Source of the DNA: Ancylothrix sp036704045
GTDB taxonomy: Bacteria > Cyanobacteriota > Cyanobacteriia > Cyanobacteriales > Oscillatoriaceae
Length of the DNA stretch: 64,000 nt
Assembly (NCBI GenBank): GCA_036704045.1
Contig: DATNQM010000032.1
Location: 1 to 64,000, forward strand
Direction of reading: 5' to 3'
Shown here: in pieces, positions 17,546 through 25,517 of the stretch
Layout of the letters: each line of letters opens with the position of its first letter
How positions within the stretch are numbered: the stretch's first letter is position 1
The notes under the pieces: model-generated
Told to the model about the DNA's origin: nothing
What the model saw: the letters and a program-made list of their open reading frames with translations, nothing else
Database searches by the model: none
Program-made: the position numbers and the translations under genes

Positions 17546-18619
17546 TTACCAATCGCCGCCGCCACCATCGCTGCTACTGCTTCCCCCGCCATAGTCGCTG
17601 CTGCTGCTTTCATAGCTGCTACTACTGCTGGTATCTGAACTACTGCTGTTATCTGAACTCCACCAGTTATTTGAATTCCACCAGCTATTATTACTTTCAT
17701 GACTTTTACTAGGCTGATTACAATCGCTGCTATTATTGCTTTCTGAGCTACTACAATTGGATTCTTTTGCTCTATTTATATAAGTATTTAAGACGGATTC
17801 GTTAAGCTCATAGTCGGCTTGGTAAGCAGGGGTTAGGTGCTCATTGTATTCTTCACTATATTCTTCATTTAGTTGCACCTTTTTTTGATTTTTTTGACGT
17901 TTAAATATTAAACGATATATTAGTCGTAAAAGGCGATAGGTTATGAAAATAATTACGAAAATTACCAAAAAAATAGTGACACACACCAGTGCGAACAATA
18001 TCCTATCAGAGGCAGTGAAATTGGAGAAAATTTGAACCGGCACCGGCTGAGTTTCTCCCAAAGGTAAAGATGTCACCGGCCCATTATTAACAGATTGATA
18101 ATTTTCCAAACTGACAACTAAAGCTTTTGTACCGGCAAGGGTTCCGCCGTTATAGTCGTTTTGCTTAAATTTGGGGGTGATTTCTTGTTTAATGATGTTG
18201 GAAACAAAAACGTTAGGTAAAATGCTTTGTAGGCCGGTACCGGTTTCAATTTCAACTCGGCGATTGCCGGTAGATATTAATAATAAAACCCCATTATTAT
18301 TGCCTACTTTACCGACTTTTAAGTGATTAAAAAGCTCTGTAGCGAATTGTTTGGGGGTAGCGGAAGGGGCTGTATCTGGAACTGTGACAACAGCAATTTC
18401 TGAGCCGTTTTTTGCTTCTAATTGCGAAATCATTTGATTGAGTTGGGCTTCGGTTTGGGGGGTAAGGATATTTGCCATATCTGTTACCCACCCTCCATTA
18501 ACGCGCCTAGAATTGGGTACTTCTTCGACAGTAAGAGCGGTGGCCGGTAGGCTGATAAATGTCAGGGTGACAAGGGTAGTTGTGATGCTTTTGCTGAGGG
18601 TGAGAGAGCGAATTTGCAT
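17546..18619 (-). CDS. TPM-domain (YgcG/Psb32-like) membrane protein with Ser/Gly-rich tail
   Basis: This 357-residue protein has a signal peptide (residues 1-29, ending LPATALT), then a TPM domain at about 33-175 (VNGGWVTDMANILTPQTEAQL, SEIAVVTVPDTA, NGVLLLISTGNRRVEIETG). A transmembrane helix follows at about 205-235 (ILFALVCVTIFLVIFVIIFI). The rest is cytoplasmic and low in complexity: Glu/Tyr-rich, then Ser, Asn and Trp repeats, ending in a Gly/Ser tail with GGGGDW. TPM proteins of this kind (Psb32, YgcG) are linked to photosystem II repair or to membrane proteins. The Ser/Gly tail with terminal W is shared with YgcG-type proteins. The Ser-rich repeats could vary between strains. Confidence 0.88.
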   Translation of the reverse strand: MQIRSLTLSKSITTTLVTLTFISLPATALTVEEVPNSRRVNGGWVTDMANILTPQTEAQLNQMISQLEAKNGSEIAVVTVPDTAPSATPKQFATELFNHLKVGKVGNNNGVLLLISTGNRRVEIETGTGLQSILPNVFVSNIIKQEITPKFKQNDYNGGTLAGTKALVVSLENYQSVNNGPVTSLPLGETQPVPVQIFSNFTASDRILFALVCVTIFLVIFVIIFITYRLLRLIYRLIFKRQKNQKKVQLNEEYSEEYNEHLTPAYQADYELNESVLNTYINRAKESNCSSSESNNSSDCNQPSKSHESNNSWWNSNNWWSSDNSSSSDTSSSSSYESSSSDYGGGSSSSDGGGGDW

Positions 18620-18789
18620 AATTTTAAGTGGGGGAATTCCACTAGATTTTGCTCTGAAGCTACATCACAGATCAGGATCATTACGGTGACGCCCAGAAAG
18701 TTTAGTTTTTAGCAATAATCAATTTCTCACCCTAAGTTGTTTTACTGGGAAGGGGGAAGAGAAAAAAATTAATTTTAATTGTGATAAAA

Positions 18790-18832
18790 ATACAAAAAAT
18801 AGCCCCCCTTCCTAGTGATAGGAAGGAGGGTT
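18790..18832 (-). terminator. Rho-independent terminator of the clpR-clpP operon
   Basis: On the minus strand, a 12-bp near-perfect stem (18819-18830 with 18803-18814, loop GTGA/TCAC) is followed by CTATTTTTTGTATTTTT. It lies 14 bases past the clpP stop at 18846. Confidence 0.85.
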
Positions 18833-18845
18833 AAAGAGAGAAATT

Positions 18846-19439
18846 TTAACGCTGTTCTTCAATGACTTGATCAATCAAGCCATATTCTTTTGCTTCCGCA
18901 GCAGACATAAAATAATCGCGGTCGGTATCTTTTTGGATTTTTTCGACGGTTTGGCCGGTGCGATGAGCTAATATTTCATTGAGGTTTTGACGGACGCGCA
19001 AAATTTCTTTTGCTTCGATATCAATATCGGTAGCTTGTCCGCGTGCTCCCCCTAAAGGTTGGTGAATCATAATCCGTGCATGAGGCAAGGCTAATCGTTT
19101 GCCTGGGCTACCAGATGCTAACAAAAATGCACCCATAGAGGCTGCTTGACCAACACAAATAGTTACTATTTCTGCTTTGATATATTGCATGGTGTCATAG
19201 ATAGCCATGCCTGCGGTAACAGAACCCCCAGGAGAGTTGATATAAATGTAGATTGGTTTGCTGGAATCGTCGGAATTAAGATATAGCAAATAAGCGACAA
19301 TTCGATTTGCTAAAGAGTCTGTAACTTCTTGTCCGAGGAAAATAATTCGTTCCTGACTTAAGCGTGTGTAAATATCAATCCACCGCTCATAGGTACTGCC
19401 AGGAAGTCTGTAAGGAACGCTAGGAACACCAATAGGCAT
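18846..19439 (-). CDS. clpP: ATP-dependent Clp protease proteolytic subunit (active)
   Basis: This 197-residue subunit is an active ClpP. The catalytic Ser is in GQAASMGAFLLA (about residue 100), the His in RIMIHQPLGG (about 125), and the Asp in the DRD following KIQKDTDRD region. The start MPIGVPSVPYRLPG is typical. It is the second gene of an operon with clpR (44 bases downstream of it), which matches the clpR-clpP3 operon described in Synechococcus elongatus; the two products form a mixed ClpP3/R ring that pairs with ClpC. It acts in the cytosol. A terminator follows the stop. It is called clpP3-like by context. Confidence 0.96.
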   Translation of the reverse strand: MPIGVPSVPYRLPGSTYERWIDIYTRLSQERIIFLGQEVTDSLANRIVAYLLYLNSDDSSKPIYIYINSPGGSVTAGMAIYDTMQYIKAEIVTICVGQAASMGAFLLASGSPGKRLALPHARIMIHQPLGGARGQATDIDIEAKEILRVRQNLNEILAHRTGQTVEKIQKDTDRDYFMSAAEAKEYGLIDQVIEEQR

Positions 19440-19483
19440 AGTAGTTTATTTTTTGTGTAGTTTGCTGTGGATTTTAACAAGTT

Positions 19484-20173
19484 TTAGGAGACTGCGGCGA
19501 GGGGTTTTGGTAAGTCTTGGGGACTTTCTAAAACTCTATCGATAAGGCCATATTCTTTGGCTTGGAAAGGCGTTAAGTAAAACATCCGGTCGGTATCTTT
19601 AGCGATTTTTTCCATTGTCTGGCCGGTGTTTTTTGAGAGGATTTCGAGCATGGTTTGTTTGTTGGCTAATACTTCTTTTGCTCGAATTTGGATATCGGTT
19701 GCTTGTCCTCTAGCGCCGGTTTTTGATTGGTTTAAAACGATGGTGGCGTGAGGTAAACTAGCGCGATGTCCTTTGGTGCCAGAGGCTAAAATCATCGCGG
19801 CGGTTCCCATTGCTTGACCAATACAAATTGTATGAACGGGAGGTTTAATATAGCTAAGGGTATCGCATATTGCGAAGGCTTCTGTTTCAAACCCAATTGC
19901 TTCTCCGCCATACCAAGAGGTGCCGGTTGAGTTGATGTAAAAATATATGGGTTTTTCGGGATCGTCAAATTGAAGATAAAGCAGTTGAGCAATAATTACT
20001 TCGGTGACATCAAGGCCGACACTTCGCTTTACTTCATCGGAGGAAAATAGGGGCATTCCCAGATAAACTATGCGCTCTTTTAGAAGTAGCGATTCTAGGT
20101 CTGGAGGGGGGGTACGGTAGTAGGCATCGCCGTAAGAGTAGCCTGATTGAACGGCCTTTATGGGTGAGTTCAT
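19484..20173 (-). CDS. clpR: ClpR, inactive Clp protease subunit
   Basis: This 229-residue protein is a ClpP paralogue that has lost the catalytic residues. Where ClpP has GQAASMGAF, this has GQAMGTAAMIL, with no Ser at the nucleophile place; where ClpP has MIHQP it has IVLNQSKTG, so the His is Asn. Structural motifs are kept (YFYINSTGTSWYGGEA, ARGQATDIQIRAKEVL). The N-terminus is longer than in ClpP. ClpR assembles with ClpP3 in the mixed core of the essential ClpCP3/R protease of cyanobacteria. It is the first gene of the operon with clpP. The loss of the catalytic residues is the normal state for ClpR and not a sign of decay. Confidence 0.96.
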   Translation of the reverse strand: MNSPIKAVQSGYSYGDAYYRTPPPDLESLLLKERIVYLGMPLFSSDEVKRSVGLDVTEVIIAQLLYLQFDDPEKPIYFYINSTGTSWYGGEAIGFETEAFAICDTLSYIKPPVHTICIGQAMGTAAMILASGTKGHRASLPHATIVLNQSKTGARGQATDIQIRAKEVLANKQTMLEILSKNTGQTMEKIAKDTDRMFYLTPFQAKEYGLIDRVLESPQDLPKPLAAVS

Positions 20174-20345
20174 GGGGAATCGCTACCTAAATATAATGTC
20201 TTTATCTTTTCCATAGTAGCGTGGTTAGGAGAGGCATTGCGGTTGACTGAGGGGGTAATTTTACGACCGGCAGGGCGGATAGCAGGTGGTTGTTTGCTGA
20301 TGAGTTGGAAGTGTTGTATTTGGAATTAAAAGAGGCTGGGCTTTG

Positions 20346-20415
20346 TGAGTCTGGTTCTCTGGCGGTGGGAATTTTTAGGTAGGCAGAGTTTCCTGAGTCT
20401 GGTTCGTTGGCTGTG
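20346..20415. repeat. Imperfect 22-base direct repeat in clpR upstream spacer
   Basis: TGAGTCTGGTTCTCTGGCGGTG (20346-20367) recurs at 20394-20415 with 19 of 22 bases identical and a 48-base period. Read on the plus strand both copies give ESGSLAV in the same frame, with a stop between, so this may be the remnant of a short repeat-coding gene. The remainder of the spacer 20174-20544 shows nothing else recognisable. Confidence 0.3.
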
Positions 20416-20574
20416 TTTGAAGGGTAAAAGATGGCTGAGGGTTTTCTTGGTCAGTTCTGGGTTGGCTAATTTATGCTGAGTAGTAGCGGGATGTCTGGAA
20501 GTTTCTGCGGAAGCGGGACATTTGCTGCTGATGTTTTTTGATAAATGTTGATTTTGCAGGAATTTGGTCTAATT

Positions 20575-21813
20575 ATGCGCGTGAATTTACAACCGGCTTG
20601 GAATGATGGCAATTTAGATGCAACGCAATCAAGCAGTCAGCGGCAACTTTCTATTTCTGTGTCTGCTATTGCTGATTCGATGGATCGCAGTGTGCCTTTG
20701 AATTTGTGTTTAATTTTGGATCATAGTGGTTCGATGGGTGGCCGGCCTTTGGATACTGTCAAGCAGGCTGCTCATCGGCTTGTTGACCGGCTTAATCCTC
20801 TTGATCGTCTTTCGATTGTGGCGTTTGATCACCGGGCTAAGGTTATTGTTTCTAATCAAGTTATAGAGGATAAAAATCGTATTAAAAAGCAAATTGATAA
20901 GCTTCATGCCGAAGGTGGTACTGCTATTGATGAGGGGTTAAAACAAGGGATTGATGAGTTGGCAAAGGGGAAAAAGGATACTGTTTCTCAAGCGTTTTTG
21001 CTGACGGATGGTGAAAATGAGCATGGGGATAATGAGCGTTGTTTGAAGTTGGCTGCTTTGGCGGCGGAGTTTAAGATGACGCTTAATACTTTGGGTTTTG
21101 GTGATCATTGGAACCAAAATGTTTTGGAGAAAATTTCTGATGCGGCGGGGGGTTCTCTTTCTTACATTGAGCGTCCTGATCAGGCGACGGAAAAGTTTTC
21201 TCAGGTGTTTAATCGTATTCAGGCGGTGGGGTTGACTGATGCTTATTTGTTGTTTGAGTTGATGCCAAAAGTGCGTTTGGCGGAGCTTAAGCCGGTGGCT
21301 CAGGTGGCGCCAGAAACTATTGAGTTGCCGGTGCAACAAGATGGTAATAAGTATATGATTCGTTTGGGGGATTTGATGAAGGATACTGCGCGTATTATTG
21401 TGGCGAATATGTATGTGGGTCAGTTTTCTGCGGGCCGGCAGTTGTTGACTAATTTACAGGTTCGTTATGATGATCCGACGGCGGGAAGGCAAAATATTTT
21501 GTCGGATGTTGTGCCGGTGGATATTAATGTTTTGAGTAGTTATGTGCCGGCGCCTAATGCGGAGGTTCAACAGCATATTTTGGCTTTGGCTAAATACCGG
21601 CAAACTCAAATTGCTGAGGCAAAATTGCAGCAGGGTGATCGGGCGGGGGCTGCGACGATGTTACAAACAGCAGCGAAAACGGCTTTACAAATGGGTGATA
21701 AGGGAGGGGCGACGGTGTTACAAACTAGTGCTACTCGTTTGCAGGCTGGGCAAGACCTTTCTGAGGCGGATCGGAAGAAAACTCGGATTGTTTCTAAGAC
21801 GGTTTTGCAGTAG
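20575..21813 (+). CDS. VWA-domain protein
   Basis: The frame opens at 20545, but the ATG at 20575 (MRVNLQPAWND...) fits the usual start of cyanobacterial orthologues, giving 412 residues. The von Willebrand A domain spans about residues 32-210 with the metal-ion-dependent adhesion site: DHSGSMGG near residue 45, then a Thr (GGTAIDEGL) and an Asp (LTDGENEHGDNE). After it comes a beta-rich region and a helical end (QQHILALAKYRQTQIAEAKLQ...RAGAATMLQTAAKTAL). No signal peptide or membrane segment, so it is cytosolic. Such proteins are metal-dependent scaffolds; the role here is unknown. It is transcribed away from clpR. Confidence 0.9.
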   Translation: MRVNLQPAWNDGNLDATQSSSQRQLSISVSAIADSMDRSVPLNLCLILDHSGSMGGRPLDTVKQAAHRLVDRLNPLDRLSIVAFDHRAKVIVSNQVIEDKNRIKKQIDKLHAEGGTAIDEGLKQGIDELAKGKKDTVSQAFLLTDGENEHGDNERCLKLAALAAEFKMTLNTLGFGDHWNQNVLEKISDAAGGSLSYIERPDQATEKFSQVFNRIQAVGLTDAYLLFELMPKVRLAELKPVAQVAPETIELPVQQDGNKYMIRLGDLMKDTARIIVANMYVGQFSAGRQLLTNLQVRYDDPTAGRQNILSDVVPVDINVLSSYVPAPNAEVQQHILALAKYRQTQIAEAKLQQGDRAGAATMLQTAAKTALQMGDKGGATVLQTSATRLQAGQDLSEADRKKTRIVSKTVLQ

Positions 21814-21825
21814 TTGTAATGTTGT

Positions 21826-21856
21826 GGGGATATGGCGTTGCTGTATCCCTATTTTA
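21826..21856 (+). terminator. Likely terminator of the VWA gene
   Basis: GGGATA (21827-21832) pairs with TATCCC (21844-21849), loop of 11 bases, followed by TATTTT. It is 13 bases past the stop. Confidence 0.6.
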
Positions 21857-21930
21857 ATAAGGTTATAGTTAAAAAATAAGTTAGGGAAAGATTTTAAATA
21901 ATAAGTTTGTTCGGGATTGCTTAATTTTAT

Positions 21931-22125
21931 TTATCCCTTTTTGTTGGCTTTCCATGTGCCGCCATAGGTGTAATGGGGGTTGTTGTCAGAAATATGGGGC
22001 CAACATTGGGGACAAATAAAAATCCACTGCCCCATTTCTTCAGCTTTGATGCGATAAAGAACTGGGGCAGTTTGATGACATTGGTGACAATTTTTTACTC
22101 TGTTTTTTCGAGCCATTGCCACCAT
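21931..22125 (-). CDS. Small zinc-ribbon protein coupled to the PIN-TRAM gene
   Basis: This 64-residue protein has two Cys pairs, CHQC (residues 14-17) and CPQC, 22 residues apart, so it should bind zinc. Residues between them are CHQCHQTAPVLYRIK and MGQWIFICPQCW. The ATG lies 1 base after the stop of the upstream PIN-TRAM gene, and AGGA sits 5 bases before it, inside the end of that gene, so translation is probably coupled. The strong basic start (RKNRVKN) would fit nucleic acid binding. The function is not known; pairing with an RNase-like PIN protein suggests an RNA-related role. Confidence 0.75.
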   Translation of the reverse strand: MVAMARKNRVKNCHQCHQTAPVLYRIKAEEMGQWIFICPQCWPHISDNNPHYTYGGTWKANKKG

Positions 22126-22126
22126 T

Positions 22127-23209
22127 TTATCCTGTTATAACTGATGCGTAGGGACGGGCAAAGATCATGCGACCGGCCGAGGTTTGTAAGGCTGATGTTA
22201 CTGTTACTCGCATTTCTGAACCGATGTGAGGTCCTGCTTCTTCTACGACTACCATTGTGCCGTCTTCTAAGTAGCCTACACCTTGGGCCGGTTCTTTGCC
22301 TTCTTTGACGATTTTTAGTTCTATTGTGTCTCCTGGTAAGTAGTGGGGACGAATAGCTTGGGTGAGGTCGTTGATATTCAACACCGGCACTTTTTGAACT
22401 GTGGCAACTTTGCTTAAATTGTAGTCATTTGTGAGCAAGGTTCCGTCAATTTCTTGGGCTAAGCGCACTAATTTTGCGTCTACGAGATGGATATCTTCGT
22501 AGTCGGCGGGGTGGATGGTTATGCGGTCTGCATAGGCTTCCATAAGCCGGTTTAAAATGTCTAATCCCCGCCGCCCTCTAACTCGTTTTTGATCGTTGGA
22601 AGCGTCGGCGACAAGTTGCAATTCTTGGAGAACAAATTGGGGAACTAATATTTGTCCTTCGACAAAACCTGTTCCTAATAATTGTTCAATTCTGCCGTCA
22701 ATTATGCAGCTTGTATCTAGGACTTTTGGTGCTACTGATTTGAGGGTTCCTTCGGCTACTAATAGAGTTTCGACACTGTTGGGATTAATTAATCGCAAAA
22801 AAGCGCGTCCGTGAGTGTCGGCTAAGTTGATGCCGGTGAAGGAAAATACGATGCTTCCTAATACCGCTACTAAGGGTTTGATGAAGTTTAGCTCTGAAGG
22901 AATGGGGAATAAAAATATCGGTGCTAACATTAAGTTGGCAACCAATAACCCGATAACCAAGCCAACGGCGCGGGTGAGTAAGGCTTCCACTGGCATTTGC
23001 CTGACTTGGGTTTCGATGCGCCGGTAGGTGGTTTGCGCCGACAAGCCAAAGGCTAAGCCAATTATGCCGCCAAAACCGGCACTGACGAGGCGTAAGCCTT
23101 CTATGTTGGTTACTTGCTGCATAGCGCTAGAAGGTAGCAGTTCTACGCCGTAGTAACCAATTCCTGCGACTGCTAGGATGAATGAAAAGACAATGATGAC
23201 ATCAAGCAT
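22127..23209 (-). CDS. Membrane-anchored PIN/TRAM-domain protein
   Basis: This 360-residue protein resembles YacL of Bacillus. The N-terminus has four hydrophobic helices (residues 1-130: VIIVFSFILAVAGIGYYGVE, GGIIGLAFGLSAQ, AVGLVIGLLVANLMLAPIFL). The PIN-like domain follows (about 165-285) with the metal-binding acidic residues in VLDTSCIIDGRI, LQLVADASND and LTNDYNL; these are the usual nuclease positions. The C-terminal TRAM domain (about 300-355) has GYLEDGTMVVVEEAGPHIG and VTVTSALQTSAGRMIFA. The family is widespread and its target is unknown. It is followed at once by the zinc-ribbon gene. Confidence 0.9.
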   Translation of the reverse strand: MLDVIIVFSFILAVAGIGYYGVELLPSSAMQQVTNIEGLRLVSAGFGGIIGLAFGLSAQTTYRRIETQVRQMPVEALLTRAVGLVIGLLVANLMLAPIFLFPIPSELNFIKPLVAVLGSIVFSFTGINLADTHGRAFLRLINPNSVETLLVAEGTLKSVAPKVLDTSCIIDGRIEQLLGTGFVEGQILVPQFVLQELQLVADASNDQKRVRGRRGLDILNRLMEAYADRITIHPADYEDIHLVDAKLVRLAQEIDGTLLTNDYNLSKVATVQKVPVLNINDLTQAIRPHYLPGDTIELKIVKEGKEPAQGVGYLEDGTMVVVEEAGPHIGSEMRVTVTSALQTSAGRMIFARPYASVITG

Positions 23210-23371
23210 TGTTTTCTGCGGATAGATTTTTATAATGAATTCCGTTTTGAGGATTTCATTGGCGATTAATTGTTCCTTGGTTCACAATTAGCGCTTTTTT
23301 TATTATATCCTGTTGGTCTTTTTTCCTCTATTCCCCAATAACCCTTAAGTATTTTGCTAGATTTCCCTACT

Positions 23372-24679
23372 ATGCCAGATATTTTTAGCTCTATGGTTAT
23401 TTCTGATTCTGCAACCGGTGTGACGGCTATGCCAACTTCTGCTTATCTTCATATTCCTTTCTGCCGGCGTCGGTGTTTTTATTGTGATTTTCCTGTGTCG
23501 GTAATTGGGGATCGCAAGCAGGGTGACAATTCTAACTCGATTTTGAATTATGTTGAAGTTTTGTTGCAGGAAATTTTCATAAGTGCTGCTTTTTGTCAAG
23601 AGAAAATTCTTTTTGGTAATGCTGAAGGCGCGCGGGTAAGCACAGCAAGACTTTTAGAAACGGTGTTTTTTGGGGGGGGTACGCCGTCGCTGTTGTCGGT
23701 GAGTCAGGTGGGGAGAATTTTAGAGGCGCTTGATCGGCATTTTGGAATTGTCAAAAATGCGGAAATTTCTATGGAAATTGATCCTGGTACTTTTAGTTTA
23801 GAACAGTTGCGAGGCTATGCAAATGTTGGGGTAAATCGTTTTAGTTTAGGGGTGCAATCTTTTGATGAGGAGTTGTTGCGTGTATGTGGGCGTTCCCATA
23901 CGGTTGATGATGTTTATAGGGCGGTAGATTTAATACACGAAGTGGGGATCAAAAATTTTAGTATTGATTTGATTTCGGGTTTGCCTCATCAAAGTTTGGA
24001 ACAGTGGCATAAAACTCTTGAAAAGGCTGTGGAAATTGGTTCTGCTCATGTTTCTAGTTATGATTTGATTGTGGAAGAAAAAACAGCTTTTTTTAAATCT
24101 TATGCCCCCGGAAGTGAGCCTTTACCTACCGATGAAATGGCGGCTGATATGTATCGTATGGCTCAGAAAGTTTTGACGGCTGGGGGATATGATCATTATG
24201 AAATTTCTAATTATGCAAAGGCGGGTTTTGAGTGTCGGCATAATCAAGTTTATTGGGAAAATAAGCCTTATTATGGGTTTGGGATGGGGGCGACGAGTTA
24301 TGTGTTTGGAGAGCGATTTTCTCGTCCTCGTAAAACTTGGGAATATTACGATTGGGTGAAGGGGGGATGTGAAATAGAAAGGCGAGAAGTAGTAGAAAAA
24401 AATGATGAGTTGTTGGAAAGTTTGATGTTGGGTTTAAGGTTGCGTCGAGGTGTTAATTTAGGAAGATTAAGTATTGAGTTTGGTGGGGAAGTTTTGGCGA
24501 AAGTTTGGAGTTGTTTGCAACCTTATTATGGGTGTGGTTGGGTGCAGGTTTTGGATGAAAATGGGGTGGAGATGGAGGTGGATTTTTTGCCGGTTGTGGG
24601 TTGGTTAAGGTTGAGTGATCCTGAAGGTTTTTTGTTTTCTAATACAATTTTGGCGCGGTTGTTTAGCGAGTTGGGTTGA
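23372..24679 (+). CDS. hemW: Radical SAM HemW-type protein (coproporphyrinogen-oxidase-like)
   Basis: This is a radical SAM protein with the cluster motif CRRRCFYCD in YLHIPFCRRRCFYCDFPVS. A GGGTPSLL motif (SAM-binding) and GLPHQSLE follow. The length (435 residues from the ATG at 23372) matches HemW, a haem chaperone and HemN relative, not the longer coproporphyrinogen dehydrogenase HemN. The frame starts with TTG at 23354, so the ATG at 23372 is preferred; the ATG at 23429 (MPTSAYLHIPFC) is also possible, because no clear ribosome site decides. It is transcribed divergently from the PIN-TRAM gene. The C-terminal HemN-like helical domain (about 300-430) is present. Confidence 0.92.
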   Translation: MPDIFSSMVISDSATGVTAMPTSAYLHIPFCRRRCFYCDFPVSVIGDRKQGDNSNSILNYVEVLLQEIFISAAFCQEKILFGNAEGARVSTARLLETVFFGGGTPSLLSVSQVGRILEALDRHFGIVKNAEISMEIDPGTFSLEQLRGYANVGVNRFSLGVQSFDEELLRVCGRSHTVDDVYRAVDLIHEVGIKNFSIDLISGLPHQSLEQWHKTLEKAVEIGSAHVSSYDLIVEEKTAFFKSYAPGSEPLPTDEMAADMYRMAQKVLTAGGYDHYEISNYAKAGFECRHNQVYWENKPYYGFGMGATSYVFGERFSRPRKTWEYYDWVKGGCEIERREVVEKNDELLESLMLGLRLRRGVNLGRLSIEFGGEVLAKVWSCLQPYYGCGWVQVLDENGVEMEVDFLPVVGWLRLSDPEGFLFSNTILARLFSELG

Positions 24680-24732
24680 GGGGTACAGCGCCTAAAGGAA
24701 TTTGTAATTTATAATGAATAATTAATTTTTTT

Positions 24733-25458
24733 ATGATTCCTATTGCAGATAATTTTGAATCTCAGCAAAAACCGATTGTTACGTTGTTTTTGATTGCTTT
24801 AACGGTGGCTGTATTTTTAGGAGAGTTGAAGTTAGAAGTAGGGGGGATTTTGGGGGAGGTTTTACAGGGTTGGGGTGTGGTGCCGGGGAAGTTAGCTGAG
24901 GTGGCTTCGGAAGCTTTTTTGAAACTTAATCCGGCGGCTGGGATTATATTGGTTGTGATGGTTGTGCGTTCGCTAATAGGGAGTATTTTTTTGCATGGTA
25001 GTTTTGCTCAAATTTTGGGAAATATGTTATTTTTGTGGGTGTTTGGAAGACGGCTAGAAGATGTTTTAGGGCGTGGGAAATTTTTTTTATTTTATATTAT
25101 TTGTGGGGTGATGGTGGGTATATTACAAATTTTTGCTGAACCGAGTTTAAATGTACCATTGGTAGGGGCAAATGGGGCTGTAGCTGGGGTTTTAGGTGGG
25201 TATTTTTTGTGTTTTCCTAGGGCAAAAATTGAGAGTATTTTGCCTTTAATTGTATTATTTGTGCCGGTGGAAGTGCCGGTGGTTTGTTATTTGTTTTGGT
25301 GGTTTATTCAGCAGTGGTTTTATGGTATTGGTTCCTTGGCAGTGGAAGGGGGGGTAAATGGGGGAGGTTTGGCGTATTGGTTGCATGGGGCGGGGTTAAT
25401 TTTTGGGGCTGGTTTGGTTTGGGGAGGGGGAAAGCTAAAGATTTTTAGAAAGTTTTAA
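24733..25458 (+). CDS. Rhomboid-family membrane protein, catalytic Ser replaced by Asn
   Basis: This 241-residue integral membrane protein has six hydrophobic segments and the rhomboid signatures. HGSFAQILGNMLFLWVFGRRLED is the usual His/Asn region of TM2. The nucleophile loop reads VGANGAVAGVLGGYFL where active rhomboids have GASGAVAG. So the Ser is Asn (codon AAT at about 25174; AGT would be Ser, one base away). The distal His region is present (AYWLHGAGLIFGAG). The N-terminus starts MIPIADNFE. If the reading is right it is an inactive pseudo-protease, or the active site has drifted. It lies between hemW and a cation antiporter, 53 and 59 bases apart. Confidence 0.85.
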   Translation: MIPIADNFESQQKPIVTLFLIALTVAVFLGELKLEVGGILGEVLQGWGVVPGKLAEVASEAFLKLNPAAGIILVVMVVRSLIGSIFLHGSFAQILGNMLFLWVFGRRLEDVLGRGKFFLFYIICGVMVGILQIFAEPSLNVPLVGANGAVAGVLGGYFLCFPRAKIESILPLIVLFVPVEVPVVCYLFWWFIQQWFYGIGSLAVEGGVNGGGLAYWLHGAGLIFGAGLVWGGGKLKIFRKF

Positions 25459-25517
25459 TGGGTTGAAGTTTTTAACTATAAAATTTAGGTTTATAAACAA
25501 GGGTTTGGGAGAGTAAG

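Noticed and set aside
19484..20173. Loss of active-site residues in the second ClpP-like gene as a pseudogene sign
   Set aside because: Missing catalytic residues are normal for ClpR, and the gene is otherwise intact.
20938..21339. Minus-strand frame of 133 codons over the VWA gene
   Set aside because: Antisense shadow of a clear VWA gene, with an Arg/His/Leu-rich sequence unlike real proteins.
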